Shown: positions 1 to 8,279 of the stretch, piece by piece | Layout: every line of letters starts with the position of its first letter | Numbering within the stretch: position 1 is the first letter of the stretch | Assembly (NCBI GenBank): GCA_963797175.1 | Contig: CAWCOL010000009.1 | Location: forward strand, 1,116,001-1,180,000 | Length of the DNA: 64,000 nt | Reading direction: 5' to 3' | Source of the DNA: DATLLN01 sp963797175 | GTDB taxonomy: Bacteria; Actinomycetota; Thermoleophilia; Gaiellales; JAICJC01 | Made by a program: the position numbers and the translations under genes | The notes under the pieces: generated by a model | Database searches by the model: none | Told to the model about the DNA's origin: nothing | What the model saw: only the letters and a program-made list of their open reading frames with translations

Positions 1-174
1 GCGGCCCTGCTCGTCAAAGCCCAACACCCGCGGAGCATCCTCGAAGCCGGCACCCTCCAGGTGCCGCAACAACGCATGCACCGTGGACGTCCAGGGCGCG
101 GCCGGCTTGTGGATGACGTCACCGATCAACACGGCGCCCGTGGTGAGACCGCCTGGCAGGCTCTCTTCAGTCAT
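1..174 (-). CDS. Phosphotransferase (APH-like), N-terminal part, runs off window
   Basis: Read on the minus strand from ATG at 174, this gives 58 residues and continues past base 1. The start MTEESLPGGLTTGAVLIGD, followed by a segment with KPAAPWTSTVHALLRHLE and PRVLGFDEQGR, matches the N-terminus of actinobacterial aminoglycoside/choline phosphotransferase-fold proteins, where it forms the first strands of the kinase N-lobe. The catalytic HxD and DxD motifs would lie outside the window, so substrate and activity cannot be judged. The start is at the first ATG, with no other in-frame candidate nearby. Family assignment rests on recalled sequence patterns. Confidence 0.7.
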   Translation of the reverse strand, partial: MTEESLPGGLTTGAVLIGDVIHKPAAPWTSTVHALLRHLEGAGFEDAPRVLGFDEQGR

Positions 175-263
175 ACCCTTGTGTACAGCATCTTGACACG
201 CCGCGTCGGGGCACCAGACCAGGGCACCCGCGGCGTGATGTTCATGTGGGTGCAGCCCAACCC

Positions 264-580
264 TCAACCCACAAGCGGCCTTTTCAAGCCAGCACTGGAG
301 CAAACGGGATAGCCCAACCGATATCCCTTGGTCTCGAGCTCCCTGGCCGCGGCGGCGAAGTCAGCTACTTCGAACTCGATGCTGGCCCGAGGCACGGGCA
401 CGTCGCTCGGCCACTCGCTTATCCCGACGCACGCGGTCGCGGCTTCCCATAGCGGCCAGAGCCCGAAAGGGTGTACATCGCCGCCCTCGAACGAGAGGCC
501 GAGCGCGTCGCGGTAGACGCACGGGCTGCCGCGGAGTCTTGGACGAGCGGGGCGACACTCGCCACGAACTGGACGTTCAT
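264..580 (-). pseudogene. Broken VOC/glyoxalase-family gene
   Basis: From ATG at 580 the minus strand reads MNVQFVASVAPLVQDSAAAR, a typical VOC-protein start. A single missing base near 515 shifts the frame, after which VYRDALGLSFEGGD and FGLWPLWEAATACVGISEW continue the same family. The middle lacks the usual dozen residues between EGGD and FGLWPL, and after ELETKGYRL the family's C-terminal strand (with the last metal ligand) is replaced by unrelated residues before a stop at 264. One frameshift, one internal deletion and a lost C-terminus together suggest real decay, not a lone sequencing error. Intact relatives are about 120 residues long. Confidence 0.7.
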
Positions 581-780
581 TGGGGGCACCTCCGTTAGCC
601 AGCTGGGTTCGCATTTTGGAGGCAGGAGCCAAGCGCTGATCTCGGGCGCCTCGGCGCGTGTCTGGCGAAACCGTGCTCCCCCCGGTCGGCGACGACGCCC
701 GCGCCAGATGTCCGGCCAGTTCGATCGTGACAAGAATGAGCGGTTCGGGGAAGGGGCCAGTCTTCGCCGCGATGATCATT

Positions 781-870
781 GGAGGGCGCGCTCGGGGGCG
801 CAGCCCCGCTCAAACCCTGTCGTTGAGCCAAATCCGCCTGATCTTCAAAATCGGCAGGTGGTAGGTTCGT
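781..870 (+). other. Degenerate copy of the tRNA-Sec-like element
   Basis: This stretch is a paralogue of the element at 4737-4860. The shared order is GGAGGGCGCG, a GGGG/CCCC hairpin, GCTCAAACC with a matching GAGC, then an arm with loop CTTCAAA (anticodon position TCA), GGCAGG and GGTAGGTTCG. The anticodon-like stem here is CTGAT/ATCGG, against CCGG/CCGG in the other copy, so paired positions have changed together. The variable arm and the acceptor 3' strand are missing, so this is a relic and not a working tRNA. Confidence 0.45.
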
Positions 871-888
871 TAGACTTGGGCGACCCGT

Positions 889-972
889 CGTTGGGACGGG
901 GACGACCTGCCTCTCATCGACCACTGCGGGCCGTTGGGCGGGACAACCTGCCTCTCATCGGCCGGCTTCTCC
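889..972. repeat. Two tandem copies of a ~30-nt direct repeat
   Basis: The motif CGTTGGGNCGGG followed by GACNACCTGCCTCTCATCG occurs twice in tandem (about 889-919 and 931-972). The second copy continues as GCCGGCTTCTCC. A third copy lies just after the GAF-ANTAR gene, at 1841-1874, so two copies bracket that gene. The surrounding 581-1121 stretch has no credible gene. An open frame does extend upstream of 1122, but its residues look like random high-GC translation. Confidence 0.6.
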
Positions 973-1121
973 GCCCGGGTGTACCTCTCCCGGGGGCGCG
1001 GCTGCGTCGACTGCGGATGTACAGTGCGTTCGCTGCTGACTTCGCCCGAGTCAAAGCCTCCGGCTTCGGTGCGGCCGGTCGTGAACGGCTTGGATGCTCC
1101 GGAGGCGGATCAGAGGGTGCG

Positions 1122-1838
1122 ATGCGTCAGGGGCTGGATGCAGCAGAGGCGCGGCTAAACCGCCTGCTGAACCTCATCACGGAGACAGCGGTGGACGTGC
1201 TCGGCATCGACGCGGCGACGGTGACCGCTCGGTATCGGGCAGATGCGGTCGAACACCATCAGGTAGCGGAGGATGGATACGCGACGATCTGTGCGACCGA
1301 CCAGCGAGTGGTTGCACTCGATGATGTGCAGTACGAGTCCGGCCAGGGTCCGTGCCTGGCGGTGCTGGAGCCCCACGAGCCGATCCTGCTCCGCGACATC
1401 GCACAGGATCCGGGACGCTGGGAGCACTACGCGTTGACCGCGGCGTACCTGGGCGTCGTGTCGTCGATGTCGGTGCACATCCCCACCGACGAGGTGGCGG
1501 AGATGGCGGCTTCGCTGAACCTCTACGCTCGAAACCGGTGGGAGATCACAGAACAGCAGGTGCGCGCGGCGGAAGGGTTCGCCGAGCAGCTGTCCGCCAC
1601 GCTGATCGGCGTAGAGGGCTATCGCGGCGCCGCGAACCTCGCCGAGCAGATGTCCGAGGCGATGCGCTCGCGGGCGGTGATCGAGCAGGCAAAGGGGATC
1701 ATCATCGCCCTGACCGGCTCCACCCCAGACGAGGCGTTCGAGGTGCTGCGCCGCCGCTCCCAGGACGCCAACGTGAAGCTCCGTGACACCGCCAAGCAGC
1801 TCGTCGCCGAGAACATCGGGCCTCGCGGTCCAGGCTGA
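1122..1838 (+). CDS. GAF and ANTAR domain protein
   Basis: A 238-residue predicted cytoplasmic regulator. Residues about 10-150 form a GAF domain (VDVLGIDAATVTARY, ESGQGPCLAVLEPHEP, YLGVVSSMSVHIP). Residues about 165-225 form an ANTAR domain (RSRAVIEQAKGIIIALTG, then DEAFEVLRRRSQDANVKLRD), the RNA-binding helical bundle used in transcription antitermination. Pairing a small-molecule or redox-sensing GAF with ANTAR is common in actinobacteria. The frame is open far upstream, but ATG 1122 (MRQGLDAAEARLNRLL) is where family-like sequence begins, with GGAGG about 17 nt before it. Direct repeats flank the gene. The ligand and RNA target are unknown. Confidence 0.85.
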   Translation: MRQGLDAAEARLNRLLNLITETAVDVLGIDAATVTARYRADAVEHHQVAEDGYATICATDQRVVALDDVQYESGQGPCLAVLEPHEPILLRDIAQDPGRWEHYALTAAYLGVVSSMSVHIPTDEVAEMAASLNLYARNRWEITEQQVRAAEGFAEQLSATLIGVEGYRGAANLAEQMSEAMRSRAVIEQAKGIIIALTGSTPDEAFEVLRRRSQDANVKLRDTAKQLVAENIGPRGPG

Positions 1839-1840
1839 AC

Positions 1841-1874
1841 GGGGACAACCTGCCTCTCATCGGCCGGCTCCTCC
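1841..1874. repeat. Third copy of the direct repeat, downstream of GAF-ANTAR
   Basis: GGGGACAACCTGCCTCTCAT followed by CGGCCGGCTCCTCC closely matches the copy at 938-972. It begins immediately after the GAF-ANTAR stop codon. Confidence 0.6.
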
Positions 1875-2186
1875 ACTCTGGCTTCCCAGACGGCCTCTAT
1901 GCGCGGTCCGGGACGGCTCGTACGCTGGTCATGTGACCAAGACGGACAACACGCGCCGGCTCAGGCTCAGGTACGCGCCTCGTGGTGTCGCGTATGCGGC
2001 TTGACCGCAGGCGCCGTTTACGGCTCAAGCGTGGTCGCCGCGCCGGCTGGGCGAGGCGGGTTGCTTCAGCGAGGTCGATGGCCGGCATGACCCATCCGAT
2101 CGTACGACGCTGGGCTGGCCAGGCGCCGCTTTAGAGCGCCTAACAAAGGACTCGCGGGCTGGGCCGCTGAGGTTTCGGTCGCAGCC
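1875..2186. other. Intergenic stretch with no recognised gene
   Basis: Short open frames here have no family-like features. A small inverted repeat (AGGCGC at 2121-2126, GCGCCT at 2136-2141) could be a weak hairpin at the 3' side of the minus-strand VOC gene, but no T-run follows it. Nothing else is supported. Confidence 0.5.
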
Positions 2187-2564
2187 TCAGCCGGTTGGCG
2201 GTCGTCGGCTGGCGAACTCGTAGAGATTGCCATCTGGACAGCGGGCGTGGAGCCACTCCCAGGTGCTGTCCCGCTGCATGTCGCCAACCAGTTCGATACC
2301 GGCGGCGACAAGATCCGCGCCCGCCACCCGGACGTCGTCCACCTCGAACAGGGCGACCGGGCCACGCGCGTGTTCGCGGAAGAACGCGAAGTACGGGTGA
2401 CCGGGCGCGAACACCTGAACTCGATCGCCGCTCGGAAGCGACAACTCCGTCGTGGTCGCGTCCTCGAACTCGACGTGCAGACCCATGATATCGCGGAAAA
2501 GACGAACCATCGGCTCGTACTCCTGCGAGGGGATTCCGAGCCAGCACAGCCGCAGAACTTTCAC
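2187..2564 (-). CDS. VOC (glyoxalase/bleomycin-resistance fold) protein
   Basis: A 125-residue single VOC domain. It starts KVLRLCWLGIPS, has LFRDIMGLHVEFED and SLPSGDRVQVFAPGHPYF in the first beta-alpha-beta module, then GPVALFEVDDV and the closing CPDGNLYEFA, which carries the usual C-terminal glutamate ligand. Such proteins bind a divalent metal and act as dioxygenases, isomerases or binding proteins; the substrate is not predictable. GTG 2564 is chosen because residues upstream are not family-like, and a TAGAGT box (2577-2572) sits 7 nt before it, fitting leaderless initiation. Unlike the VOC relic at 264-580, this copy is intact. Confidence 0.75.
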   Translation of the reverse strand: MKVLRLCWLGIPSQEYEPMVRLFRDIMGLHVEFEDATTTELSLPSGDRVQVFAPGHPYFAFFREHARGPVALFEVDDVRVAGADLVAAGIELVGDMQRDSTWEWLHARCPDGNLYEFASRRPPTG

Positions 2565-2744
2565 CCTGCCAACTCTAGTCCGCTGGCAGAAGGTCACCAA
2601 AGGACTGGGATGCGGACGCGGTTGAGGTGAGCCGGCACCAGCAGATGAGACAGCAGCCGAGGCCAACGAACGCCTGGTTCATCTCGTGTGTCCGCTCATC
2701 GCGCCTGCGCGCGCATTGATCGATCCACCATCTAGGCTTTCCGC

Positions 2745-3209
2745 ATGAAGATCTTCAATCTCAACGCAGACGAGTGGGATCGCACGGAAGAGCGCGAGGG
2801 CTGGCGCTCTAAGGACGCCTGGGTCGGCGCGCACACCGACGCTGAGCTGATCGGCGCGAGCATGTACGAGGTCGAGCCGGGGAACAAGCAGTGGCCATTT
2901 CACACCCACCACGCGAACGAGGAATGGGTGATCGTCCTCCGCGGCGAGCCGACGCTGCGCACGCACGAGGGCGAGCAGCAGCTGCGCCAGGGCGACGTCG
3001 TCGCGTTCCCACGCGGCAAGGAGGGCGCGCACCAGATCCGCAACGACACAGACGCGCCCGTCCGCGTCCTCATGCTCTCCACGCTGATCGCGCCGGACAT
3101 CGTCGAGTACCTCGACACCGGCAAGATCGGCGCGCGCAGCGTCGCCGGCGAGCGGATCATCTTCGCTCGCCCCGGGCCCGAGCTCGAATACTGGGACGGC
3201 GAGGACTAA
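2745..3209 (+). CDS. Cupin-domain protein
   Basis: 154 residues with one beta-barrel cupin domain: motif 1 is WPFHTHHANEEWVIVLRGEP (metal-binding His and Glu), motif 2 is about GDVVAFPRGKEGAHQIRND (His). It probably binds a metal and a small ligand, and the reaction is unknown. ATG 2745 is 6 nt behind TAGGCT (2733-2738) and has no Shine-Dalgarno, so the mRNA is probably leaderless. It stands alone between the VOC gene and the kinase remnant. Confidence 0.8.
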   Translation: MKIFNLNADEWDRTEEREGWRSKDAWVGAHTDAELIGASMYEVEPGNKQWPFHTHHANEEWVIVLRGEPTLRTHEGEQQLRQGDVVAFPRGKEGAHQIRNDTDAPVRVLMLSTLIAPDIVEYLDTGKIGARSVAGERIIFARPGPELEYWDGED

Positions 3210-3459
3210 AGCCGCTTCCGGCGCACCATCACCGCGATGATTCGAATCGGCTCGATCGTTTTGCGTGTGGACGATCATCCCGGCCCGCGCGGCACCGTCC
3301 ACCCCGGCCTCTGCCGGGTGGTTCGCTGTCTCCCAGCCGCAGGGTTGCCGGACTCAAGCCGCGGCTGACTGGCGTCGCAGCATCGCCACGGGCGAACCGC
3401 GAACCAGCTCAGGATCAGTGTCCACATTGGTCCTCAGACCGGCAGGATCGTGGGACTAT

Positions 3460-3936
3460 GTGACCACGCCGTTCTCGATTCCAGCCCAGCCCGGCGGAGC
3501 CGCCGCCGAGGCCACGGTTATCCGGGACACCAGTTCTTCGCGAGGTTCTTCGAGATGGCCTTACGCTGCCGAGGCGAGAGCTCATGGTGCATTCCGCGAG
3601 CTTGCACGCCGCGCACCACTGGCCGTCGAGGTGAACGCCCCAACTGACCGCTTCGACCCCGGAATCGAAGCCGCTGCATATTTCGTCGGTTGCGAAGGAC
3701 TCACAAACGCCATCAAACATGCCCACGCTACCCGGGTCAGCGTTAGCGCGCTGCAGCAGAACGGGCGCCTCGTCGTCAGCGTCTCAGACAACGGAGTCGG
3801 CGGCGCTTCGCTCACACACGGCTCCGGGCTCAGCGGGCTCCATGACCGAGTCGCCACACTCGGCGGGACGCTCCGCCTCGAAAGCGAACAGGCCAGCGGC
3901 ACGACACTCACCGCGGAACTTCCATGCAGGTCGTGA
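3460..3936 (+). pseudogene. Remnant of a NarL-type sensor histidine kinase (ATPase domain only)
   Basis: The C-terminal ~110 residues form a HATPase_c domain: N-box CEGLTNAIKHAHA, G1 DNGVGG, G2 GSGLSGLHDRV, ending SGTTLTAELPCRS. The upstream sensor, membrane and HisKA_3 parts, including the phospho-acceptor histidine, are absent. The upstream residues only hint at LRELARRAPLAVEV, so autophosphorylation looks impossible as it stands. The frame is open from 3265; GTG 3460 is an arbitrary start. The last 13 bases overlap the response regulator, the normal order for a two-component operon. Codon third positions are less GC-rich than in later genes. Confidence 0.6.
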
Positions 3937-4574
3937 TCGCCGAGGACCAGGCGCTACTACGCGAAGGCCTCATACGCCTCTTCCGCGATGCCGGACACCA
4001 AGTCGTCGCCTCGGTGGGAGACGCGGACGGATTACTGCGCGCCGTGCGTACGCGAGCCACCGACCTTGTCGTCGTAGACGTCCGCATGCCACCAAGCTTC
4101 ACCGACGAAGGCGCGCGCGCTGCAACCGAAATCAAACAGACCTACCCAGGCATCGGAGTGCTCATCCTTTCCCAGCACATCGAGACGACTCACGCGATAA
4201 CCCTTGTCACGCTCGGCGGATTCGGCTATCTGCTCAAGGACCGGGTCCTCGACGTCGACGAGTTCCTTGCAGCAGCCGAGCGCATCGCCAGCGGCGGGTC
4301 GGCGCTCGATCCCCAGGTCGTCGCGACCCTGGTATCGCCACCCGACAGGAACGACACACTCGCGGAGCTCAGTGACCGCGAGCGCGAAGTACTCGAACTA
4401 ATGGCACAAGGGCTCACCAACACAGGCATCGCCGCGCGTCTTTTCCTCAGTGAGCGCACCGTCGAAGCCCACATCCGCCACCTACTCATGAAGCTTGACA
4501 TACCCACCCACGGAAACGGCCACAGGCGCGTGCTCGCCGTCCTCGCCCACCTAACCGCCACACAGGCACGCTGA
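3924..4574 (+). CDS. LuxR/NarL-family response regulator
   Basis: 216 residues. The N-terminal receiver (about 1-120) has acidic pocket AEDQ, phospho-acceptor Asp in VVVDVRMPP, the switch Ser in LILSQH, and Lys in LLKDRV. The C-terminal LuxR helix-turn-helix (about 150-210) has LSDREREVLELMAQGLTN and LSERTVEAHIRHLLMKL. It should bind DNA when phosphorylated. Its presumed partner kinase immediately upstream is reduced to an ATPase domain, so it may be an orphan or be served by another kinase. The ATG lies inside the kinase frame, suggesting translational coupling. All key residues are intact. Confidence 0.88.
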   Translation: MQVVIAEDQALLREGLIRLFRDAGHQVVASVGDADGLLRAVRTRATDLVVVDVRMPPSFTDEGARAATEIKQTYPGIGVLILSQHIETTHAITLVTLGGFGYLLKDRVLDVDEFLAAAERIASGGSALDPQVVATLVSPPDRNDTLAELSDREREVLELMAQGLTNTGIAARLFLSERTVEAHIRHLLMKLDIPTHGNGHRRVLAVLAHLTATQAR

Positions 4575-4736
4575 CAGGCTCGCTGCGCGTTCCTTCGAGC
4601 GGTCTCAGCCAGACGAGCATTACCCGGCGGCCACCCGCGGGATCGAGATCCAGTCTCCGGCTCCCAGTAGATCCGCCGGACGCCATGTGAGTGTCAAGAC
4701 CGACCGCTTCGTAGCTCCGCTGCCTCGCCCCGGCGT

Positions 4737-4860
4737 GGAGGGCGCGGCTGGGGGCGCAGACCCCGCTCAAACCAGTTCGCAGAGCCAAATCGATCCGGCC
4801 TTCAAAACCGGCAGGCCGATGTAGCCCATCGGTTGGTAGGTTCGACTCCTGCGCCGCTCC
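4737..4860 (+). tRNA. tRNA-Sec-like (UCA) element, structurally irregular
   Basis: The 3' half resembles bacterial selC: anticodon loop CTTCAAA (TCA at 4802-4804) on a CCGG/CCGG stem, a long variable arm (CCGATG tagcc CATCGG, about 4815-4832), a T-arm GTAGG TTCGACT CCTGC, and acceptor strand GCCGCTCC. The 5' half does not fit: GGAGGGCGCGGC pairs with the 3' end only through GGAG/CTCC and, past a bulged G, GGCGC/GCGCC, which gives a 9+3-like branch. About 30 extra bases lie between the D-like hairpin and the anticodon arm. It may be a decayed tRNA-Sec, a chimera used as an integration scar, or an unusual structured RNA. selA, selB and selD are not in the window. Confidence 0.35.
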
Positions 4861-4922
4861 GTTAGGAAATCACTGCAGACGAAACCAGCGGCGGTAAGAC
4901 GCGATCAAGGCCGGATGTCGAA

Positions 4923-6288
4923 CTATCGCCGAGGGTGATGCCGGCGTCGGTTGATGGTGAACTCCCGAACGTGCGTGTCGTTCTTGGTGGCGCGGGTCTT
5001 GAGGACGGTGATGGCGCGGCGGATGCCGGCGCCGTCGCGGAGGTACTGCAGAAGCAGGACGTTGTCGGAGAGGTGGGAGACGCCGTGGTCGGACAGGCGG
5101 GTGACGGTGAAGAGGTCGGCAAGCTCGGACGTCATGAAGACGCTGACGCCGGCGCGGGCGAAGCGCTGGGTGAGCGAGTACATGTATTCGCGGAAGCGGG
5201 TGCGGTCGCCGGATGGCGAACTGGAGGTCGGCGAGGCTGTCGATCAGCACCCTCCGCGCACCGATCCGTTCGACGGTTTCGAGCAGGTCGTAGATCCATT
5301 CGTCGATCTGGATGTCGACCGGGGAGCGATACATGACCTCGACCACGCCATCAAGCGTCCAGGAGAACGAGCGCGCCACGCGTGCGAGCTGGGAGGGGTT
5401 CTCCTGCAGGCTGGCGATCACGCCGGGTTCGTCATGGGCCGCACCGCTGGTGATGAAATGCAGGCCCATCAGGGTCTTCCCGATCCCCGAGGGCCCGGCG
5501 CAGAGCGTGGTCGAGCCCGGCCAGTAGCCGTCGCCGAGCATCTCGTCGAGCAGGGGGATGCCGGTGGAGACGCGCTCCGGGTCCATGCTGTAGGTGGAGT
5601 CGTCGCGCGTGTCGGCCAGGCGCGGGAAGACGTCGAGGCCGTCGCTGGTCAACCGGTACCCGTGCTGCCCCGATACGTAGTCGCTGCCGCGCAGCTTGAG
5701 CACCTCCAGGACGCGTTCCGAGCGATCGCCGATGGCGCGCGTGCCCAGTGAGATGACGCTGTCGGCGACAGCGAACTCCGGCGCGGTTGCGATCTCGTCA
5801 CTGCTGTACTCGCCCAGCCAGAAGCTCGACCCCGTGATCGCAGAGACGGCACCCGCGAGGCTGTGCAGGAAGGTGCGGTAGTCGCGTGCGTCGGACGCGT
5901 ACGGCGTTAGCGCCTTGAAGCAGTCGATCACAACGACGCCCGGGCAGCCGCTCACGCAGCAGCGTCTGGATCCGCTCGGTGACGGCGGGTAAGCCGCCGC
6001 GACCGAGGTCATTGCCGATGTCCTCGTAGAGGACGCGCTTGCCGACGGCCTCGACATCGAAGAACGACAGCGTCTGGCCGAATCGGACGATCTTGTCAGC
6101 GGCTCGAACACCGTCGAGATGTACAGCGCAGGCCGCTCGACGGTGCCGTTCGTGAACGCGTAGCGCTGCGCCAGGATCGTCTTGCCGCTGCCGGGGACGC
6201 CGATCACCAGGTTGATCGAGTTCGAGACCAACCCGCCCGACAGGATCCCGTCGAGAGGAGCGATCCCGCTGGGCAGCCGCTCGATCAC
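4923..6288 (-). CDS. KaiC-like dual RecA ATPase (three frameshifts)
   Basis: Two KaiC/RecA domains in tandem. The first starts IERLPSGIAPLDGIL with Walker A GVPGSGKT. The second starts STGIPLLDEMLGDGYWPGS with Walker A GPSGIGKT and Walker B-like RRVLIDSLADL. A missing base near 6100 and an extra G near 5942 put about 55 residues of domain 1 out of frame, and an extra C near 5210 diverts the C-terminus. Corrected, it reads REYMYSLTQRFARAG and VFMTSELADLFTVTRL and ends at 4923 (uncorrected, at 4870). Related non-clock KaiC proteins act in signalling and stress. ATG 6288 overlaps the MerR gene's stop by 4 bases, so the two are coupled. Confidence 0.75.
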
Positions 6289-6929
6289 GACGTGGAGCGC
6301 ACCCGTGCGCCCGTCAGCGCGCTGGTCCCGAGCAGGTCACGCACCGTCGAGAGCAGCACCACCGGGTCGATCGGCTTCTGCAGGAACGCGTCGGCACCCA
6401 GTTCTGCGGAGACATCACCGGCGGCCAGCGGAGAGATCGCAATCACGAGCACGCCCGAAGGTTTGAGACGCTCGACCAGCGCGCCGCCCAGTCCGCCCGA
6501 GAGCAGCAACTCGACGATCACCAGCTGCGGTGACACCGCCGCGAAGCGCCGCTCCGCCTCCTCCGCATCCCCGGCCAGCTCGACCCGATAGCCCTCCGTG
6601 CGCAGAAAGTAGTCGAGGTAGCTCGCCGCGTACGGGTCGCGCTCCGCGAGCAGGATCAACACGCCCGCCCCCCGCTCCGGGTTCGCCGTCACGGTCGAAC
6701 CGCGATCCGACAGCAGCCTGTGCGCATCCCCCGGCGACATTCCTTCGCCCACCTCGCGCGCGACGAACATCAGCTGCTCGAGCTGGTCGCGGCTGTAACG
6801 CCGCTGACCGCCGGCGCTGCGACTCGCGACCACCAATCCGTACCGCTCCTCCCAGGTGCGCAGCGTGCCGACGGCGACCCCGGTCATGCGCGCCACCGCG
6901 CCAATGCTGTAAAGCGCCACCTCACTCAT
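6285..6929 (-). CDS. MerR-type DNA-binding domain fused to a pseudo-receiver
   Basis: 214 residues. Residues 1-70 are a MerR/BldC-like winged helix (YSIGAVARMTGVAVGTLRTW, EERYGLVVASRSAGGQRRY). Residues about 95-205 have receiver topology (LLAERDPYAASYLDYFL, GVLVIAISPLA, FLQKPIDP with the conserved Lys). The expected phospho-acceptor Asp is Glu in LVIVELLLSGG, so it may be locked in one state or sense something other than phosphate. ATG 6929 starts at the family-like MSEVALYSIG, although the frame is open upstream. Its stop overlaps the KaiC-like start (ATGA), so it heads a two-gene operon. Confidence 0.8.
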   Translation of the reverse strand: MSEVALYSIGAVARMTGVAVGTLRTWEERYGLVVASRSAGGQRRYSRDQLEQLMFVAREVGEGMSPGDAHRLLSDRGSTVTANPERGAGVLILLAERDPYAASYLDYFLRTEGYRVELAGDAEEAERRFAAVSPQLVIVELLLSGGLGGALVERLKPSGVLVIAISPLAAGDVSAELGADAFLQKPIDPVVLLSTVRDLLGTSALTGARVRSTS

Positions 6930-7032
6930 CGGCCGGAGTATACCGAGGGGCCATCGATATCTCCGCAAAAACTGGACATAACCTCGATATTTCCTCTTTC
7001 TAACCTCCTCAGATGTGCTACCGTGGACCAGG

Positions 7033-7381
7033 TCATGCCCCCGACATTTCCCAGTCCCCAAACGCCCTCGGTGACGGCGGAAGCCTTCGCCCCGCACGGG
7101 TCGTACGTGCGGATCTGGGGCGACCTCGACCTCGCTTACGCGGCGACCCTCGGAGACGCGACGACGTGAGATCGCCGGCGGCCACCGCCATCTGGTGTTC
7201 GCCCTGACCGAGCCACGTTCCTCGACTGTGCAGCGTCGGAACGCTGCTTCGGGCCGCGGCGCCGCTCCGGCACGATCCCGACGCGGCCATCGTCCTGGCC
7301 GTCGCGAGGGGGGTCGTGAAACGGATCCTCTTTCTTCCCCGGCTCGACCTCCTGTTCACATGCTCCCGACGTCGATCACGC
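7033..7381 (+). pseudogene. STAS-domain (anti-anti-sigma-like) gene, frameshifted
   Basis: Joining three frames gives a STAS-like protein: MPPTFPSPQTPSVTAEAF, SYVRIWGDLDLAYAATLGDA, then EIAGGHRHLVFALTE, then TFLDCASVGTLLRAAAPLR, DAAIVLAVARGVVKRILFL and LPRLDLLFTC. The TFLDCASV stretch lies where STAS proteins carry the phosphorylatable D-S; here it is D-C-A-S. A TGA at 7165-7167 and further shifts near 7210 and 7235 break the frame. Intact relatives are about 110 residues and regulate sigma factors through anti-sigma kinases. It is divergent from the MerR/KaiC pair. At least three lesions make true decay plausible. Confidence 0.6.
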
Positions 7382-7547
7382 CCGCGAGCACGCAACCGCC
7401 GCCGATCGCCGACCCGTCGACGGCTGGCGGAACCTCCGGCCACGAACCGCTCAGAGTTGACCAGCCCAGGCTCGGACACTGCGAGCCCCCGAACGCCCGA
7501 CCGGGCGCGTCCGACGGCGTGCCCGTCCACCCAACGAAGGAGTAGAC

Positions 7548-8047
7548 ATGGCAGATCTCACGAACCTCGAGACAAAGCTCGGCGAGGTGACCGGCTTGGC
7601 GATGGCCGCCCAGGCGGCGACCGAGAAGGTGCAGAAGCTGGCCAAGCAGGACGGCGAGGCGGAGCTCGAGGCCAAGCTGCAGCAGATGCACGACGAGGCC
7701 GCCGAGACCGAGAGGCGCTGCACCGAGCTGCCGGACTCGTTCGAGGGCAAGAAGACGGCGATCCTGGACGAGGCGCGCGTCGACCAAGGCCAAGGGCGCC
7801 GAGATGATGAAGACCTACCTCGACGAGCGAGTCGGATTCGCTGGACGGGTTCGAGTTCCTGACGATGGCCGAGGCCGGCGAGGTCGGCCACTGGTCGGTG
7901 CTCAAGGCGATGAACGGCGACCGCTCATGCGCAGGTCGGCAGAGCTCGTCGAGTGGGCGCTGCCGATCCAGCAGCGCCACCTCGACGAGCGTCATGGCCG
8001 CCTCGGTCAGCCTGGCGGCGAGCGAAGACCCCAACGGGACCGCCTGA
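7548..8047 (+). pseudogene. Ferritin-like/helical-bundle protein gene, several frameshifts
   Basis: A good start (GAAGGAG then ATG) leads into MADLTNLETKLGEVTGLAM and KLQQMHDEAAETERRC. Near 7780 the frame shifts to KGAEMMKTYLDE, then to LDGFEFLTMAEAGEVGHWSV, then to ELVEWALPIQQRHLDE, and finally back to VMAASVSLAASEDPNGTA with a stop at 8047. Put together this is about 165 residues of all-helical protein with repeated E, H and ExxH-like residues, resembling ferritin-like or hemerythrin-like stress proteins. The position, immediately before a manganese catalase, supports a role in peroxide stress. I count four or more indels. Confidence 0.55.
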
Positions 8048-8212
8048 ATGGCCGTCGACCCCCGCAACCAGAGGCAGGGCGAAGGCAGTCGACCGGAGTC
8101 CGACGGCCCGGACCGGCCGCACCCGCCGGCGCTTCCGTCGAACGATCCCACTCGATCGGAGTCGCCGGAGAAATCCGACGACGTCCACGGCGCACCGGAG
8201 ACCCCGGTCTGA
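8048..8212 (+). CDS. Small hydrophilic protein between ferritin-like and Mn-catalase genes
   Basis: ATG 8048 directly follows the upstream TGA (TGAATG), giving a 54-residue, proline- and charge-rich protein. It starts MAVDPRNQRQGEGSRPESD and ends SDDVHGAPETPV. It has no membrane segment or known motif and is probably disordered. The tight junction and the open frame amid damaged neighbours suggest a real gene in the same operon. The function is not recognised. Confidence 0.4.
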   Translation: MAVDPRNQRQGEGSRPESDGPDRPHPPALPSNDPTRSESPEKSDDVHGAPETPV

Positions 8213-8279
8213 TCTGACGACCGCTCGCGGCCCTGTCCACGACCATCGAGCAGAGACGACCACCTACGTTGGAGGCAGA

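Noticed and set aside
471..1121. In-frame extension of the GAF-ANTAR protein upstream of 1122
   Set aside because: Residues are not family-like, and the stretch contains the tRNA-Sec-like relic and repeats.
2138..2220. GCCTAAC at 2138-2144, like an integron attC core
   Set aside because: No matching GTTRRRY at the right distance, no cassette array and no integrase.
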